Assembly: GCA_015680685.1 (NCBI GenBank)
Contig: MNCI01033568.1
Location: 388,384-448,093 of the forward strand
DNA from: Gnetum montanum
Taxonomy: Eukaryota; Streptophyta; Gnetopsida; Gnetales; Gnetaceae
Reading direction: 5' to 3'
Length of the DNA: 59,710 bases
Part shown: piece by piece, positions 9,280 through 20,730 of the stretch
Numbering within the stretch: the first letter of the stretch is position 1
Layout: every line of letters starts with the position of its first letter
Position numbers and translations under genes: made by a program
The notes under the pieces: generated by a model
Told to the model about the DNA's origin: nothing
Database searches by the model: none
What the model saw: only the letters and a program-made list of their open reading frames with translations

Positions 9280-12000
9280 ATGACACCAAAATAGAAATGC
9301 CTGCAGGAAGGAGAACCCTCACAACCATGGGAAAAGTGGCCTAGAACAAGAAGGGGCCAACAAGAATAGGGCCAAGAATTACCACAAGTAACCCATGCAA
9401 CAGGACCTTTTCATAAGAAGCCCAAAGTGGAATCTAGTCGACAAATTTTAGAAGAATAACTGGCAATAGAACAATCCCAAAGAGGAGATGCCTAGACTTG
9501 CACCAAGGCTTGAGATCACTTTGACTCAAGCCTACCTAGACATCATCAAGTCCTAAGAGATCCAAAGATTCGTTCTTCAAGAGATCAATTTTAGGCCATT
9601 TTTGGAGAAAGCTCTAGAGGATGTCAAGACACAACTGCAAGCATCTCCCATGTGGCCAGTAATTACATCTACTGGGGAATGGTACATGGGAGAGACATAT
9701 CTCTTCTAGAGTAGTCGAAGGCAGGGTCCATTGTCAAAATTAAGGACATTTAAGTATCCTACTCAACAAAAGCTATCATACAAGCACTTGGCTTGCCTAA
9801 TTTCAAAACACAGCTAGTAGAGCTATCCACAAAAGGTGATCCTAAGGCCAAGAGGAAGTGGACCCATCAATGCTATTAGGTTGATTCTAAGGAGTATGGT
9901 GCACTCACACTAGGTAATCTACTTGGTGATCCAGAAGAGCTTCAAAGAAAATGAACGTGGAAGGAAGACCTTGCCCTTTCCATACCTCATTAGGAAACTT
10001 TGTAAAAGGGTAGGCATTGTTCACTATTCCAATAATACCCTTAGGCATGCTTCTTTGGTGTCATGGTCAGAAATCATAAAAGATAAAATGCTAGCAGCAC
10101 TTAAGAAGAGGAGCAATTGCTACCATCACCCACTCAAGAAATGACACTAGAGGCCCACACAGCCATTAAGCATTTGTGCAAAATCTAAGAAATCTCTTGA
10201 GTAAACAACATTAATGAGCATGAATGAGTGGGGTAGATCCATTTGTGTATTGGCCAACGATGAGTCACCTTAATGAGGTGGCTTGAATAGGTAGCTAGAT
10301 GGAAAGGGGTGGTCCAATTATTTTTGTTCAACAAACATAGATACCTATGAAATCAAATCCCAACACTTAAGAGGTGATGGTGTCATTATCACAACACCAT
10401 TTATTTCCAAAAATCTCTAGGAATGCTACCACTTTCTAAGTGTGGTTGGAGGAAGGGGAAGGGGCAATTATCTTGGTGATTTAGCAGCAAGGGTAGGAAC
10501 CAATGGATAAAGTGATGGCTAATCATGTAGCTGAAGCATTGAATGTGGCCACTACATCTGTACCAAACATATCTACACTTCAAGATGTGCAAACATCCAT
10601 AAGCATGGCCAAAAAAACGTTAGATGCATCCCAACATGAAAAGTTACTAGAACAACTGGTGGAAACTGGGCAATGACTCTAGACATCTTTGATCTTCTAG
10701 AAGACATCACTACAACCAAGTTGAAGTTTCTTAATGCAAGGAAGAAATGCATTATCCTAGAAGGGTAACATGAAATGACTCAAGAAAGAAACCAATGCTT
10801 GATTGTAGAGCTTGATGAACTTTATACCTGACTTCCAAATCTTGTGATCCTCAACCTAGCAATAACAAGAGATAAATCTTTCAAACAGCTTCAAGAATGA
10901 TTCTAGAAGGTTGAGGAGGAGGTAGTAACAACCATCTTCAAATAGTTCATAATTGAAGCTAAGACATATTCAATTTAGAAGGACATAAACTAGATGCACT
11001 AGGATAATGAAACCTTGACCTTACAAAACTATCACTTGTGAAACGTTGATGCTTAAAAGAACCAATTCCAAGAATTCATTCATCAATAGCAGGAGCAGCT
11101 TACTAGGGTGAACACAGAATTGAGAATATTGGCCACAAAAAATAAAAATATATCAATGGAGAAAGTGCATGCCTTTCACTAGAAGTTTTCCATTAAAATC
11201 ACCACCTGGAAGCATGAGGTCCTTAAATTTGAGAAAGTGAAGAATCACTACAGGGACTAGGTTGGCCTAAAAAAAGAAGTTAATGAGAAACACATCTAGA
11301 TGATGAAGGAAAAACTAAATGAATCCCTCCAGCAACTCCAACAAGAAGGAGAAATGTGGCAGCCCATCATTTATGGGATTGTTGCTTACAACAAAGCAAA
11401 GATCTACTTGAAGAAGTTGAAAATTGAACAAATGATAGAGTAAATGGAGTTCGCCAACCTCCAATATGAAAACTTGGAAATGCTAACTATTGGATGACCA
11501 TGATCAAAATTAGAACAATAATTGGCTAGCTCGTATCTGTTATATGAGATAGAGTTCAAGCACCACAAGGATGCCAAGCAGAAGTTTGAGACTGAAAATG
11601 CTGAACTTAAAGTTCTTAGAGCATGGTTTAGAGACAAACGATCAATCATTAAGAACCTAACCAAACGGATGAATGACTACTAGGAGCTAAAAAACACAAT
11701 TAGGATATTTGACATTAAATGCAAACAATTCCCTACTTGTTTCATCAACACTAAGGAGCTATTTTTAGTAATCCTGTATCCTTGGGATGTGCCCATTTCA
11801 AGCCACATTGGAAAATTTGCATGGATGGTGCATGATCCTAGAAGTAAGGAAGAGAAAATAAAGCATTTCTGGATGCTTTCTACCTTCTACCTAAAGTTGC
11901 AGTAGTAAGAGGATAGCCACAACCACCTCAACTACCCATCCGTGAAGCTGATGAAGGTTCCTTGAAGCCTCAGGAACCCTCACTACCTGGGATTGTTTGA
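9280..12000 (+). pseudogene. ORF2 (element B): plant-transposon-protein-like domain plus coiled coil
   Basis: The ATG follows a splice-acceptor-like AG and starts MTPK, as in element I. About 900 codons can be followed in broken frames. Readable parts are SPMWPV and GEWYMGETYLF, and CFKENERGRKTLPFPYLIRKLCKRVGI (9923-10144, still open), which resembles the end of the domain known as putative plant transposon protein (PF20167-like, judged by eye). A long region rich in E/K/Q/L with heptad spacing (about 10600-11700) follows, then a tail ending GIV-stop. The protein differs clearly from the D/F/I version, so this is a separate lineage shared with C. Env-like position, but no signal peptide or membrane segment is visible. 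Confidence 0.65.
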
Positions 12001-12247
12001 TCTTGTTTAACATCTTCATAGCATCAAGGAACATGTTATCCAATTTTGAAGAGTTTTGTCATGGTGTTCAATTTTGTGTCCTAAAAACCATCATTTTTTG
12101 TAATGTGTTTATATGTACACTTAGGCACTCCATTTTTTGTCAAATCAGTTAGTTTATTTTGTTTAAAGAAAAGTCAGTCAATAATCCCATACCTTCCCAA
12201 TTTTGTAAAAGAACTTGAGGATGATTTTTCATTCAGTTATTGGGATA
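12001..12247 (+). promoter_or_regulatory. 3' untranslated tail and polypurine tract of element B
   Basis: A T-rich tail without genes ends in CAGTTATTGGGATA (about 12234-12247), directly before the LTR start TGATGAG. The tract is a weakened form of the AGTCRTGGGGGTA seen in D, A and H. Confidence 0.65.
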
Positions 12248-13159
12248 TGATGAGTTGCTTTCAGTTGGCTCCATCGACGAGGCCCAATCTTGTTGACAAG
12301 GCCTAGTCGACAAATTTTACCATGTGTTAACAAGGCCTCATCGACATAGTGTTATTTTTTGGCTATAAATACATGCTTGTAGCTGTATTTATGGCAATTA
12401 GAGATTGTAGTTGCAAAGAAGCTCTTGTAGTTTTTCCATTTGAAAGTTAGAATTTTTCCCTGAGTGCCCATAGTAGGAGTCATTGAGTGTATAGATCTTT
12501 ATTCAAGCATTGTTTTACTTGAGCATGATAGTGTGTGTGGTAATAAAGATGAGCTTTTTGATAAACCTTGCAACACTTTCGATAGATTAGTTATTTTATT
12601 TATACATTTAATGTTTCCATTTATTTATGAAATGTTTTGAATTATTTATTAATTTTTTCCAGTAATTAAGTTAATGAGGCAATTAAGCAAGATAGATTAC
12701 ACATATAAGTATGATCACTTCAAGCATAACACATATTCTCTTGGTAATTCCAATAGGATTATTGCTTGGTACACCCAATAGCATAGTGCTTGGTTGCCTA
12801 ACAATGGATATGTGGGTTTAGGATGTGCATGGTGAGTGGGATCGTATGCTTATGATAGGAATAGTTAAACATTAGTTAATTAGTTAATTTAGTTTAGTTA
12901 ATCCATTTTCTTTTATTTACATTTTAATCACCAAACTACAAAACATAAAATGATAAAAATTGGATGCCTCAGTTACACTTAACCATATCAATGCACATCA
13001 CAAGTGTACTTGGGAAGACAATGATTAACGTTAAGGCAAGATTCACTTCCTAAAGGACTAGTATAAAAAAAATGATAAAGTCTGCAAAATTCAACCAAAT
13101 CACGAATGAACACATTATGATTTGTATGGTTGGGCATAGGAGTACCTCACCACTCATCA
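12248..13159 (+). repeat. 3' LTR of element B
   Basis: 912 bp, TGATGAG to CTCATCA. Its U3 lacks GATATC palindromes and carries instead related AAGGCCTNRTCGACA / GACGAGGCC words (12277-12345) before CTATAAATAC (12363-12372). AATAAA lies at 12542-12547. U5 keeps one paired motif (TCACTT at about 12717 with GAGTGG near 12835, two wobble pairs). Confidence 0.82.
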
Positions 13160-15354
13160 ACTTTCAATATTGATTTTCTTCTTTCTAACCTAGAGAATGT
13201 TAGCATCATCAAATATTTTGAAATAGATGAAAAAAATAATTGAATCTTTTCATTGCCTCTTAGGTTATGTTTTCTAAGAAGGACAAAGGATAAACTCTAC
13301 TAAAATTTTAGGCCCTCAATGATGATGCCACATAAATTTGACAACCCTCAATAAACTAATGATGTGATCACCCAAGTTCACTCAACATACAAAATATATT
13401 CAAAGAGAAAAAACATTGGTAACTAAGCCTTTGAAACTTTTAAATGATTTCACATTAATTATGTTATTTAGGATCCTTGACATAGGAAAAAAATAGTTTA
13501 TTAAGGCTCTACATGGCACAAACATAAAGCTAATATTTGATATCTAAGCATAGCTAATATATCGCTACATTTAAATTAGCCTAACTTTATCCAAAATTTC
13601 CCAAATTAACCACCATGAATACAACTAGCATATAAATTTTAGAATAGCATATGTTGTTGGTATTTAAGTCTTAGTCATGGAATTGTTATTCTGGAAGATT
13701 ATTTGTTGATTTGTAAGGTAGATGAACCATGGACTTACACTCAACATCTATTAAAATTTCACATTAATATACCATCATCACTTATAAAATTTTTTATCAT
13801 AGTATCAAAGGACATAAGGATCATCTTCTCAAATTTCATATGGATACATAAGTAATAGAAAAGAATTCATGTCTTTCATAAGTTAGAATTGATCACAAAA
13901 GCTCTATCCCTTGTTTAATAGATTAATATCAAGATTTGGAAATTACTTGACAAGAATTTTAAGTGGAAACACTAAATCTCAAGCGGCCTCCCTTGAAACT
14001 ATTTAAATAGAATTTTTTTTTCATTTTACATCTTCCTAAAGTTTTTGAATATTACTTATTTTACCAAATTATGAACTTTCTTAGGGTAAGAACTGTGACA
14101 TCCCAATCCCAGATGTCATAGTAAATGTCAAATATACATTATATTAGACATTATGCGTAAGAAGATAACATGAAAAACATCAAATATATGTAACATTCGA
14201 CATTAATTGTAAAGAATATAATAGGGAAAATGCATAAGGAAAGAGATAGAGAATGCTTTATTGATGTGGAATAATGTATATTCTTCATGCTTTGAGTGTT
14301 CCTTGGGGTTATCTTCCTTCATTATCCATCCCTTAGGGGCAATCCAACACTATCACTATAGTTAAGCCTATCACTGAGCTAGAAGGGATGGCTAGTCTTC
14401 TTCCTCTCCCTCTTCACCTAGCACTCATCACTCACCTTTATCAACTTTGCAACTTCATGCTGATACAACCTCTAATTCTTGGGTATAAATACCTCAGGTC
14501 AAACCCCTAAAGGTTACCTCAAAAGACATGCTCATTATTACAACATGCCCTTTTGGGTCTTAATTACAACTTGTGTTTTTGGGTCTTGTTAAGATAATTA
14601 CAACACTTGTTATGAAGAGGCACAATCTTTGTTATGTAGCAGCATCATTCAAGAATGGGGATACTACAATATACCCTACTTAACCACCAATCATCAATTC
14701 TAACTATAGTCACACAAAGTGAAACTCATATTTGCTTACCCAAGTGAAGGTAGGGCAAATCCTTATTCTTAACTTGTATTACCCTAGATAGTTTACTTAT
14801 TAAATTAAAATATAAATTAAATAAATAAGAAAATAATAAGATAATAAATAAAGTAAGGTTAAGATACTCCTTGATCTCAATCAACCATGGGAATTAATAA
14901 AAGTAGTTGTAGTTCTACCATAAGGTATATATGATTGGATGGTCTTGTTTGGGATGGTACGGCCTCATCTTGCTTCTTCTCAACTTCTTCTTTGGAAATT
15001 AATTATAGTAACTTGATAGCTTGGAAGAATCAAACATTGTACCAAATATAGTTTAGGGTCTTAATGAAGAATGTTATTAATCTATCTTTATTAGTCATGA
15101 TAGTGTAATTGATAAACTATTATTTTTAATGAATTCTATTGAATAACATCATTGGTTCTTAAATTTTGGAATTTGACTTATCTATTGAAGATTTAAAGTA
15201 AGAAAAATATGCACTAGCTAATGGAATTGCCTATTGAATTGATGAAAACATCTTTTTCAAATTGAATTCCTCTTTTAAAGATTCTTTCTACACATCCTAA
15301 TTTCAAGAATTCATAAACACTACTTGTAACTTTCACCTATTTGTATTAGTATAG
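13160..15354 (+). other. AT-rich stretch without recognisable gene
   Basis: No coding signal and no match to the parts of the local retrotransposon family. TGTGACATCCCAATCCCAG at 14094-14112, with TGACATC/GATGTCA arms, resembles LTR starts of other gypsy lineages, but no matching end was found. The homology to C begins near 15355. Confidence 0.5.
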
Positions 15355-17523
15355 ATGAGGCCCAATAAAGTTATAACCTCCTTTACCTATGCATGTGCAC
15401 TCTAAGTGGTAAGTTTCCCATCAACCTCCCTTAGCTCATCTATCTAAAAATTGAGAAGTGCTTCAAAGAAATTGAACAAGGAAAGAAGACACTTCCCTTC
15501 TCATGCCTTATTAGAAAGCTCTACCCAAAGGAAGGCATATCACATTATGTTAACACCACACTTCACCATGTTCTTGTCACATCTTGGTAGGAGATGATGA
15601 AAGACAATGTAACTTCAAAGCTGCTAGAAGAAAAGCAACCATCACTAGCACCTTCCAGAGAAACCATACCAAAGGTCTACGAATCTACTAAAGGAATCCA
15701 AAAACTTCATGAATAGCTACTATCATAATAATAGGATGAGTAGTCTATCATCCATTGTTGAGACATCTTAATGAGGTTACCTAAACCATCAGCTGGCTTG
15801 AGAAGACTTCCTCGTTATTCTCTACATAAAGAACATAGGCATCTGCAAGAATGAACTCAAGAACCTGGGAAGTTACAATGTCTATCCGTAGAAAAGAGTT
15901 GTATAAAATCTCTAGAAATGTTACAACTTTCTTAGTTTGCTTGGAGGAAGCTGAAGAGGTGACTATCCTAGTGATGTAGCACCATGAATAATAGATAAGT
16001 GGAAGTGATGGTTGATAGGATGATCAAAGCATTAAATGCTCATGCGATAACCATGCTAGACATTGCTTCTCTGAAAGATGCACAAGGCTTCATAGGATCA
16101 AGAAGTGATCAGTTGAGTACAACCTAACACAATGAGGTATTGGACCAACTAGTAAGAATCAAGCAATTGCTTCTGGAGATCTTTGATCTTCCAGATGAAA
16201 TTACAGTAACCCAGCATGCCTACTTCAAGATAGAATCCTATTATCTAAATCCCATGGTGAGGCCCAATAAGGTTAAATCCTTATCCACCTGTGCATATGT
16301 CACTCTAAGTAGCAAGTTTCCTATTAACCTCCCTCAGCTCATCTACCTCAAAATTAAGAAGTGCTTCAAAGAAAATGAGCAAGGGAAGAAGACACTTCCC
16401 TTCTTTTGCCTTATTAGAAAACTTTGCTAAAGGGAAGGCATAGCAAATTATGCCAACAACACACTTCACCATGCTCTTGTCACATTTTTGCAAGAGATGA
16501 TGAAAGACAAAGTAGCTTCAAACTTGTTGGAAGAGCAGTAGACACCACTACCACCTACCAATGAAACCATACAAGAGATTCAAGAAGCTATTAAAAGAGT
16601 CCAAAAACTTTGTGAGTAACTATTTTCATAACAATAGGATGAGGAAACTAGTGGAGAGCCATTAGTATATCATCTAGCATTGAGCCATCTTAACAAGGTT
16701 ACTTGAATCATTAGCTGGTTGGAGGAGACCACCCCACTATTCTTTACACAAAGAACACAAGTGTTTGCAAGAACAAATCTGAGCACTCAAGAATTTATAG
16801 TGTCCATCCTTGGACAAGAGTTCCCTAAAATCTCTAAGAACACTACAAATTTCTTAGTGTGCCTAGAGGAAGACAAGAAGGTGACTATCCTAGTGATGTA
16901 ACACCATGGATAGGAGATAACAGTAGAAGTGGTGACTAATAGGATGGTTGAAGCATTAAATGCTCTTATCGTAGCCATGCCAAACATTACTACTTTGAAA
17001 GATGTACAAGCTTTTGTAGGAGCACGAAGTGATCAACTAAGTGCAGCCCAACATGAGGAAGTGTTGGATCAACTCGTAGGAATTGAGCAATCACTTCTAG
17101 AAATATTTGATTTCCTAGATGAGATTACAACAACCCAATCAGAGCTACTAGAGATGAATGGAAAGCTCATCATGTTTAATGTCTAGTTATAGGAAACCAC
17201 TATAAAATATCGTTGATTTGCTACTAAAGTTATGAAGTTGATGGCTCATCTCTCCAACCTTACCATTCTTAACCTAAATCTTAATAGAGATGAAGCTTTT
17301 CAACAACTTTAGCAAAAACTTAAAGAGGCTAAAAATGCAAAAGATGTGGTGGTATTTGATGTCTCCTTATCAAAAGCACTTACATTCAACATTGATAAGG
17401 AGTTAGTTCAAGTTTTCAAGGAAAACTTGGTCCTCACTAAGGATATTCATTGCCTACAAAATGTTGAGTAAAAGAACCAAACGATCAAATTTTTGTGACA
17501 ATAGTAGGAGCATCTAGCCAAGG
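15355..17523 (+). pseudogene. ORF2 remnant with tandem duplication (element C, left part)
   Basis: Two consecutive copies of the same ORF2 segment, about 15355-16240 and 16262-17166, each read through KKTLPF-like LIRKLC, then LEEQ/EKQ-rich text, then LDQLVxIxQ and DEIT. The second starts inside YFKIESYYLNP at about 16225. The fusion gives an open frame across the junction (16140-16430). After 17170 a coiled-coil part follows up to the insertion site of D. The sequence is closest to ORF2 of B (FKENEQGKKTLPF versus FKENERGRKTLPF). No upstream part, LTR or primer site belongs to it here. Confidence 0.65.
17519..17523 (+). repeat. Target-site duplication, left copy (CAAGG) of element D
   Basis: CAAGG directly before the first LTR base, repeated exactly after the last LTR base at 26330-26334. 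Five bases is the usual size for Ty3/gypsy integrases. Confidence 0.9.
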
Positions 17524-17538
17524 TGATGAGACGCGGTT

Positions 17539-17750
17539 CACACAGGCTACGATATCGCAGCCAACGCGATATCGCAGCCGACGCGATATCACATCCCCCA
17601 CGATATCGCGTCCTTCCCTACGATATCACGTACGCGATATCACAGCCAACGCGATATCGCATCCCCTGTGATATCGCGTATGCGATATCGCGTCCTTCCC
17701 TATGATATCGCATACGCGATATCGCAGTCCGCCGCCATGTCTATAAATAA
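17539..17750 (+). promoter_or_regulatory. LTR promoter: palindromic GATATCGCG array plus TATA box
   Basis: Repeated GCGATATCGC (a 10-bp palindrome) with spacers such as AGCCAACGC, ATCCCC and GTCCTTCCCTAC; pairs often form larger palindromes of the type GATATCGCRTACGCGATATC. The array ends about 20 bp before TATAAATA. Dense CpG suggests a methylation-sensitive site, which is inference. Confidence 0.7.
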
Positions 17751-18012
17751 GAGGTAGCTCTCCCTTGTTTGAGGATCCCAGTTTTAGAGTAGCGAAGCTC
17801 TGGCAGTTTGATCCCTCCAGAGTTAGAATTTTTCCCATGTCTGCCCGCAGTGTGGTGAATGTAATTGTACGGTGTCTTTATTCGAGTGTGCCGTACTTGG
17901 ACATGCACATGACCAGAAATAAAGATCAAGATTACTTCATCATTGCAGCATTCACTTAGTTTATTTATTTGTTATTTATTTAATGTTATTTATTGCTTTC
18001 GTAGCACGGTGT

Positions 18013-18324
18013 GAGTACGACTTAACTACGAGCATCTACGGGTGTGTATGGCTAGTTAAGGAATCGGTTGCTCATCGCGATTAGTCTCTCACCCTTAAAC
18101 TCCTAGAAGCGGAATGAGTATGACTTGATTACGAGCATTTAAGTGTGACTGCTTGGTAGCCTAGTGGTGTAGCTAGGGGGATCTACGCTTGGTAACCCAG
18201 TGGTGTATTTGGGGTCTATGCTTGGTAATCCCAGTGGCGTACCTAGGCCTATGTTTGGTAGTCCTAGTGGCAGTCGTGCACGAAGTCCAAGATGTGTACG
18301 GTTGATCAAGGAATCGGTTGCTCG
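18013..18324 (+). other. Base-paired U5 motifs (5' LTR of D)
   Basis: Copy 1: TTAACTA 18022-18028 with TAGTTAA 18053-18059; GAGCA 18030-18034 with TGCTC 18069-18073. Copy 2: TTGATTA 18125-18131 with TGATCAA 18303-18309 (one G-T pair); CGAGCA 18132-18137 with TGCTCG 18319-18324. In copy 2 the loop has been expanded by the CTTGGTA repeats while the arms are kept. Confidence 0.6.
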
Positions 18325-18618
18325 TCGCACTTAGGCTAGATTAGATTTTCTTACCCTTTTCCTCTTAGCTTAGAATTCATTAATATTATTTTCCACTGCC
18401 ATCAGGAGTAGCATTAGAATTAGAACACATCATACACCTCATCTAGACTAAACCATATGTGACATATGCAAAACTAGTCTAGATGGGAAGACAGTGAACT
18501 GTGACCTAAGGCTAACTATCTAGGTGCCACAACTAGTCCATCTGTGGAGTTCGACCGGATTGCACGTGCGACGCTCGTTTCGTATGGTTGAGTGTAGGGG
18601 TACCTTGCCACTCATCAT

Positions 18619-18636
18619 TGGCGCCATTGCCGGGGA
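18619..18636 (+). promoter_or_regulatory. Primer-binding site (tRNA-Asp type)
   Basis: TGGCGCCATTGCCGGGGA, one base after the LTR end. Athila-group elements use TGGCGCCGTTGCCGGGGA-like sites complementary to the 3' end of tRNA-Asp. One base differs here. Confidence 0.85.
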
Positions 18637-18750
18637 TGGTGCTAGTTATCTAGATTAGTTATATCACATAAGGTCACTGTAAAGAACTTAAAGATATATC
18701 TCTTAGGAAGAAGAAGTAATTAAAAAAGTCACATAAATTCACACACAACA

Positions 18751-20730
18751 ATGCCTCTCCTACAAGATGATAATAACGCCACACTTAGTGAGGAAGTTCA
18801 TTGGAGAACCAACGAACTATATGATGATGAAGATTGGAGTATACAACCTGAAGTGGGATTTTCCTATAAGAATGAACAAAAACAACGTCATCCCAACACA
18901 CGAAAGCTTAACTTACCAGATGACAATCAACCCCCACTGGCCACTACGAGCTTAACGCAAATACAAGTGGCTATTCGAATCTCATGTAGGCATCGTAAAG
19001 AGAGCTGACTACCCAGGCTCAATTTAAATAACTTTCCTAAATTTTCATGAGGCTATGACTTAGATCCGCATCAACATTTACTAGCCTTCTACGATGCCTG
19101 CACATGGAATAACATTGACAACAGTCAGCAAAAACTGAAGCTCTTTCCTATGACACTCGTTGACCAAGCTAAAGTATGGTATAGATCGTTAAAACCAAAT
19201 TCAATACGACGCTGGTCAACAATGGTAGAGGTCTTTAACGAAAAATATCAAACCTACGCAAGAGTGTCAGCCTTGAGGAAACAAATCCAAGGATGGAAAC
19301 AAGAAAAACATGAACCCTTGGACATGGCCTTAGAAAGATATTATTCACTGTTAAACAACTGTCCAGGCCATGGGTTTTCCGAGGAAAGGCTAATGTACCA
19401 TATCATTGATGGGCTACGTAATGAAACAAGAGAGACCTTAGGAACGTATGCCCGAGGTCAACTATACAACCTACGAACCCATCAAATCCAAGAGCTTATT
19501 AAGCGGGTAGCAAAAGAAGAAGGAGAAATAGCTACATGGGAGAGTGTTGAAAAACATCAACGGGACCAAAATATTAACTCAACAAAGGTCCATGATCATA
19601 ACAAGGAGAGATCAACAAATTCCAAGGTGGAAACATCATCTTTGCCAATACAACAATTGTTAGAAGAAGCCGAGGCAAAGATCAATAAGATGTTGGAATG
19701 GATGAATCAAAAGTGTGGAGAATATATCAACATCATTGGAGATAGAGTTTTGACAACCCAAGAAGCAGGATGAAATAATAGACATTCGGAAAGAAGGAAT
19801 GAAGGGACTAAGCGCTCAACTGCCAATCATACATATGAATGCAACATATGCCTGTACGATCACCCCAAAGGCCAATGCCCAATATTGTTACATCTACATG
19901 AGCATTGGGGAAACACGTTACATCCAGAGTTCATACAGAGATACTGTGTTAGACCACAGTGGCTACAATCCCAGTCATGGGGGAATCCACCCTTAGACTG
20001 GAGGCACCCTTCACATTTTTTGAATCCAAATGCTTATAACGTCCAACATCCTGTTTCTTCATTTGGGGCACCATACTCTATCTCACCACAATACCATTCT
20101 TCACAAAACCATCAGCCCATACCTCCAACACAACCACCACCTTATGCACCTTTCATTCCTCCCAACTTTCAACATTCTTATCCTTTCCCTCCTTCCACAA
20201 TGCCACCAACTGTTCCTAAGGTGTTTGTGCCACCGCAACCCACGAACAACACTTGTGCTTCTACTACTAACAGCAATGAAGAGACTCAGCAACATCAAAG
20301 GCGTCCTTTCTTTAAACACGGCCGTAAGAAGGGACAACATAACTCTGAGGCCACTACATCTTCCAACCCAGCACAAGTCCAACAAAGTGGTGCACCCTTA
20401 CCTTCGACCTCAATGCCTCATGTAACTTCATCAGGGCTGCCAACTTACACTCCAACAACCATACAACCCAATGAACATAACCATGGGAGGCATCAGACCA
20501 ATCCTTGCATATCATCTAACGGTCCTAAACATCATAGTGGGTCAACTCGTTATCCAAGAAATACATCGTATAAAGTACCCCACTGTGTTTATTATAAAGT
20601 TTGTGAAATCCAAGGTGATAAGTATGGACCAACTTCAATATTTCCAATATGCAAGGATCCTCATTTTCCATTTATTAATTCTAGCCATACTCAATCGTTT
20701 AGTTATGGGGGATATCCCCCATTTCAATAA
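18751..20730 (+). pseudogene. gag: Gag (element D), nearly intact frame with few stops
   Basis: One frame runs from ATG 18751 to TAA 20728-20730 (660 codons), broken by TGA at 19006, TGA near 19048 and TGA at 19771. Domains: acidic N-terminus (about 1-90); retrotransposon gag/capsid-like domain (about 95-260) with GYDLDP, AFYDAC, KLKLFPMTLVDQAKVWY, FNEKYQT and GLRNETRETLGTYARGQL; a zinc-knuckle-like CNICLYDHPKGQC (CX2CX3HX4C, one residue shorter than usual) at 19840-19878; and a long P/Q/S/T-rich tail. Compared with gag of G and H it lacks about 200 residues at the N-terminus. It ends in the palindrome at 20705-20722. Forms the particle; no protease follows. Confidence 0.85.
20705..20722 (+). 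repeat. 18-bp perfect palindrome at the gag stop (element D)
   Basis: ATGGGGGATATCCCCCAT, eight bases before the final TAA of gag (5-bp gap). Exactly repeated in element I at 57121-57138. It contains the GATATC core of the LTR arrays and overlaps a polypurine-like AGTTATGGGGGA. Confidence 0.8.

Larger units (their letters stand above)
3301..13159 (+). mobile_element. Element B: Athila-like gag-pol-ORF2 element, 5' part outside the window
   Basis: Order: gag C-terminus, protease, RT, RNase H, integrase, spacer, ORF2, polypurine tract, 3' LTR. It is the only copy here that carries both pol and ORF2, so it may represent the autonomous form, unless its ORF2 half comes from a second, joined element. 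Element A interrupts it at 3300/3301 in gag. The predicted 3' target duplication is ACTTT (13160-13164). All coding parts carry many stops. Confidence 0.75.
17524..18617 (+). repeat. 5' LTR of element D
   Basis: 1094 bp from TGATGAG to CTCATCA. U3: eleven GATATC cores in an array (17540-17735). TATAAATA 17743-17750. AATAAA at 17918-17923. U5: two paired motifs and four copies of a CTTGGTARYCCYAGTGG word (about 18150-18260). It is 153 bp longer than the 3' LTR, nearly all in the U3 array. Confidence 0.93.

Noticed and set aside
14094-14118. TGTGACATCCC as the start of another LTR
   Set aside because: No matching terminus, TATA box, poly(A) site or second copy found; kept only as a remark.
17539-17735. 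CRISPR-like array because of regular repeats
   Set aside because: Short palindromic units with short variable spacers inside an LTR of a plant retrotransposon; no unique spacers and no cas genes.
20030-20425. 131-codon open frame and its opposite-strand partner at 20101-20385
   Set aside because: Alternative frames over the Pro-rich tail of gag of D; biased codons keep them open.
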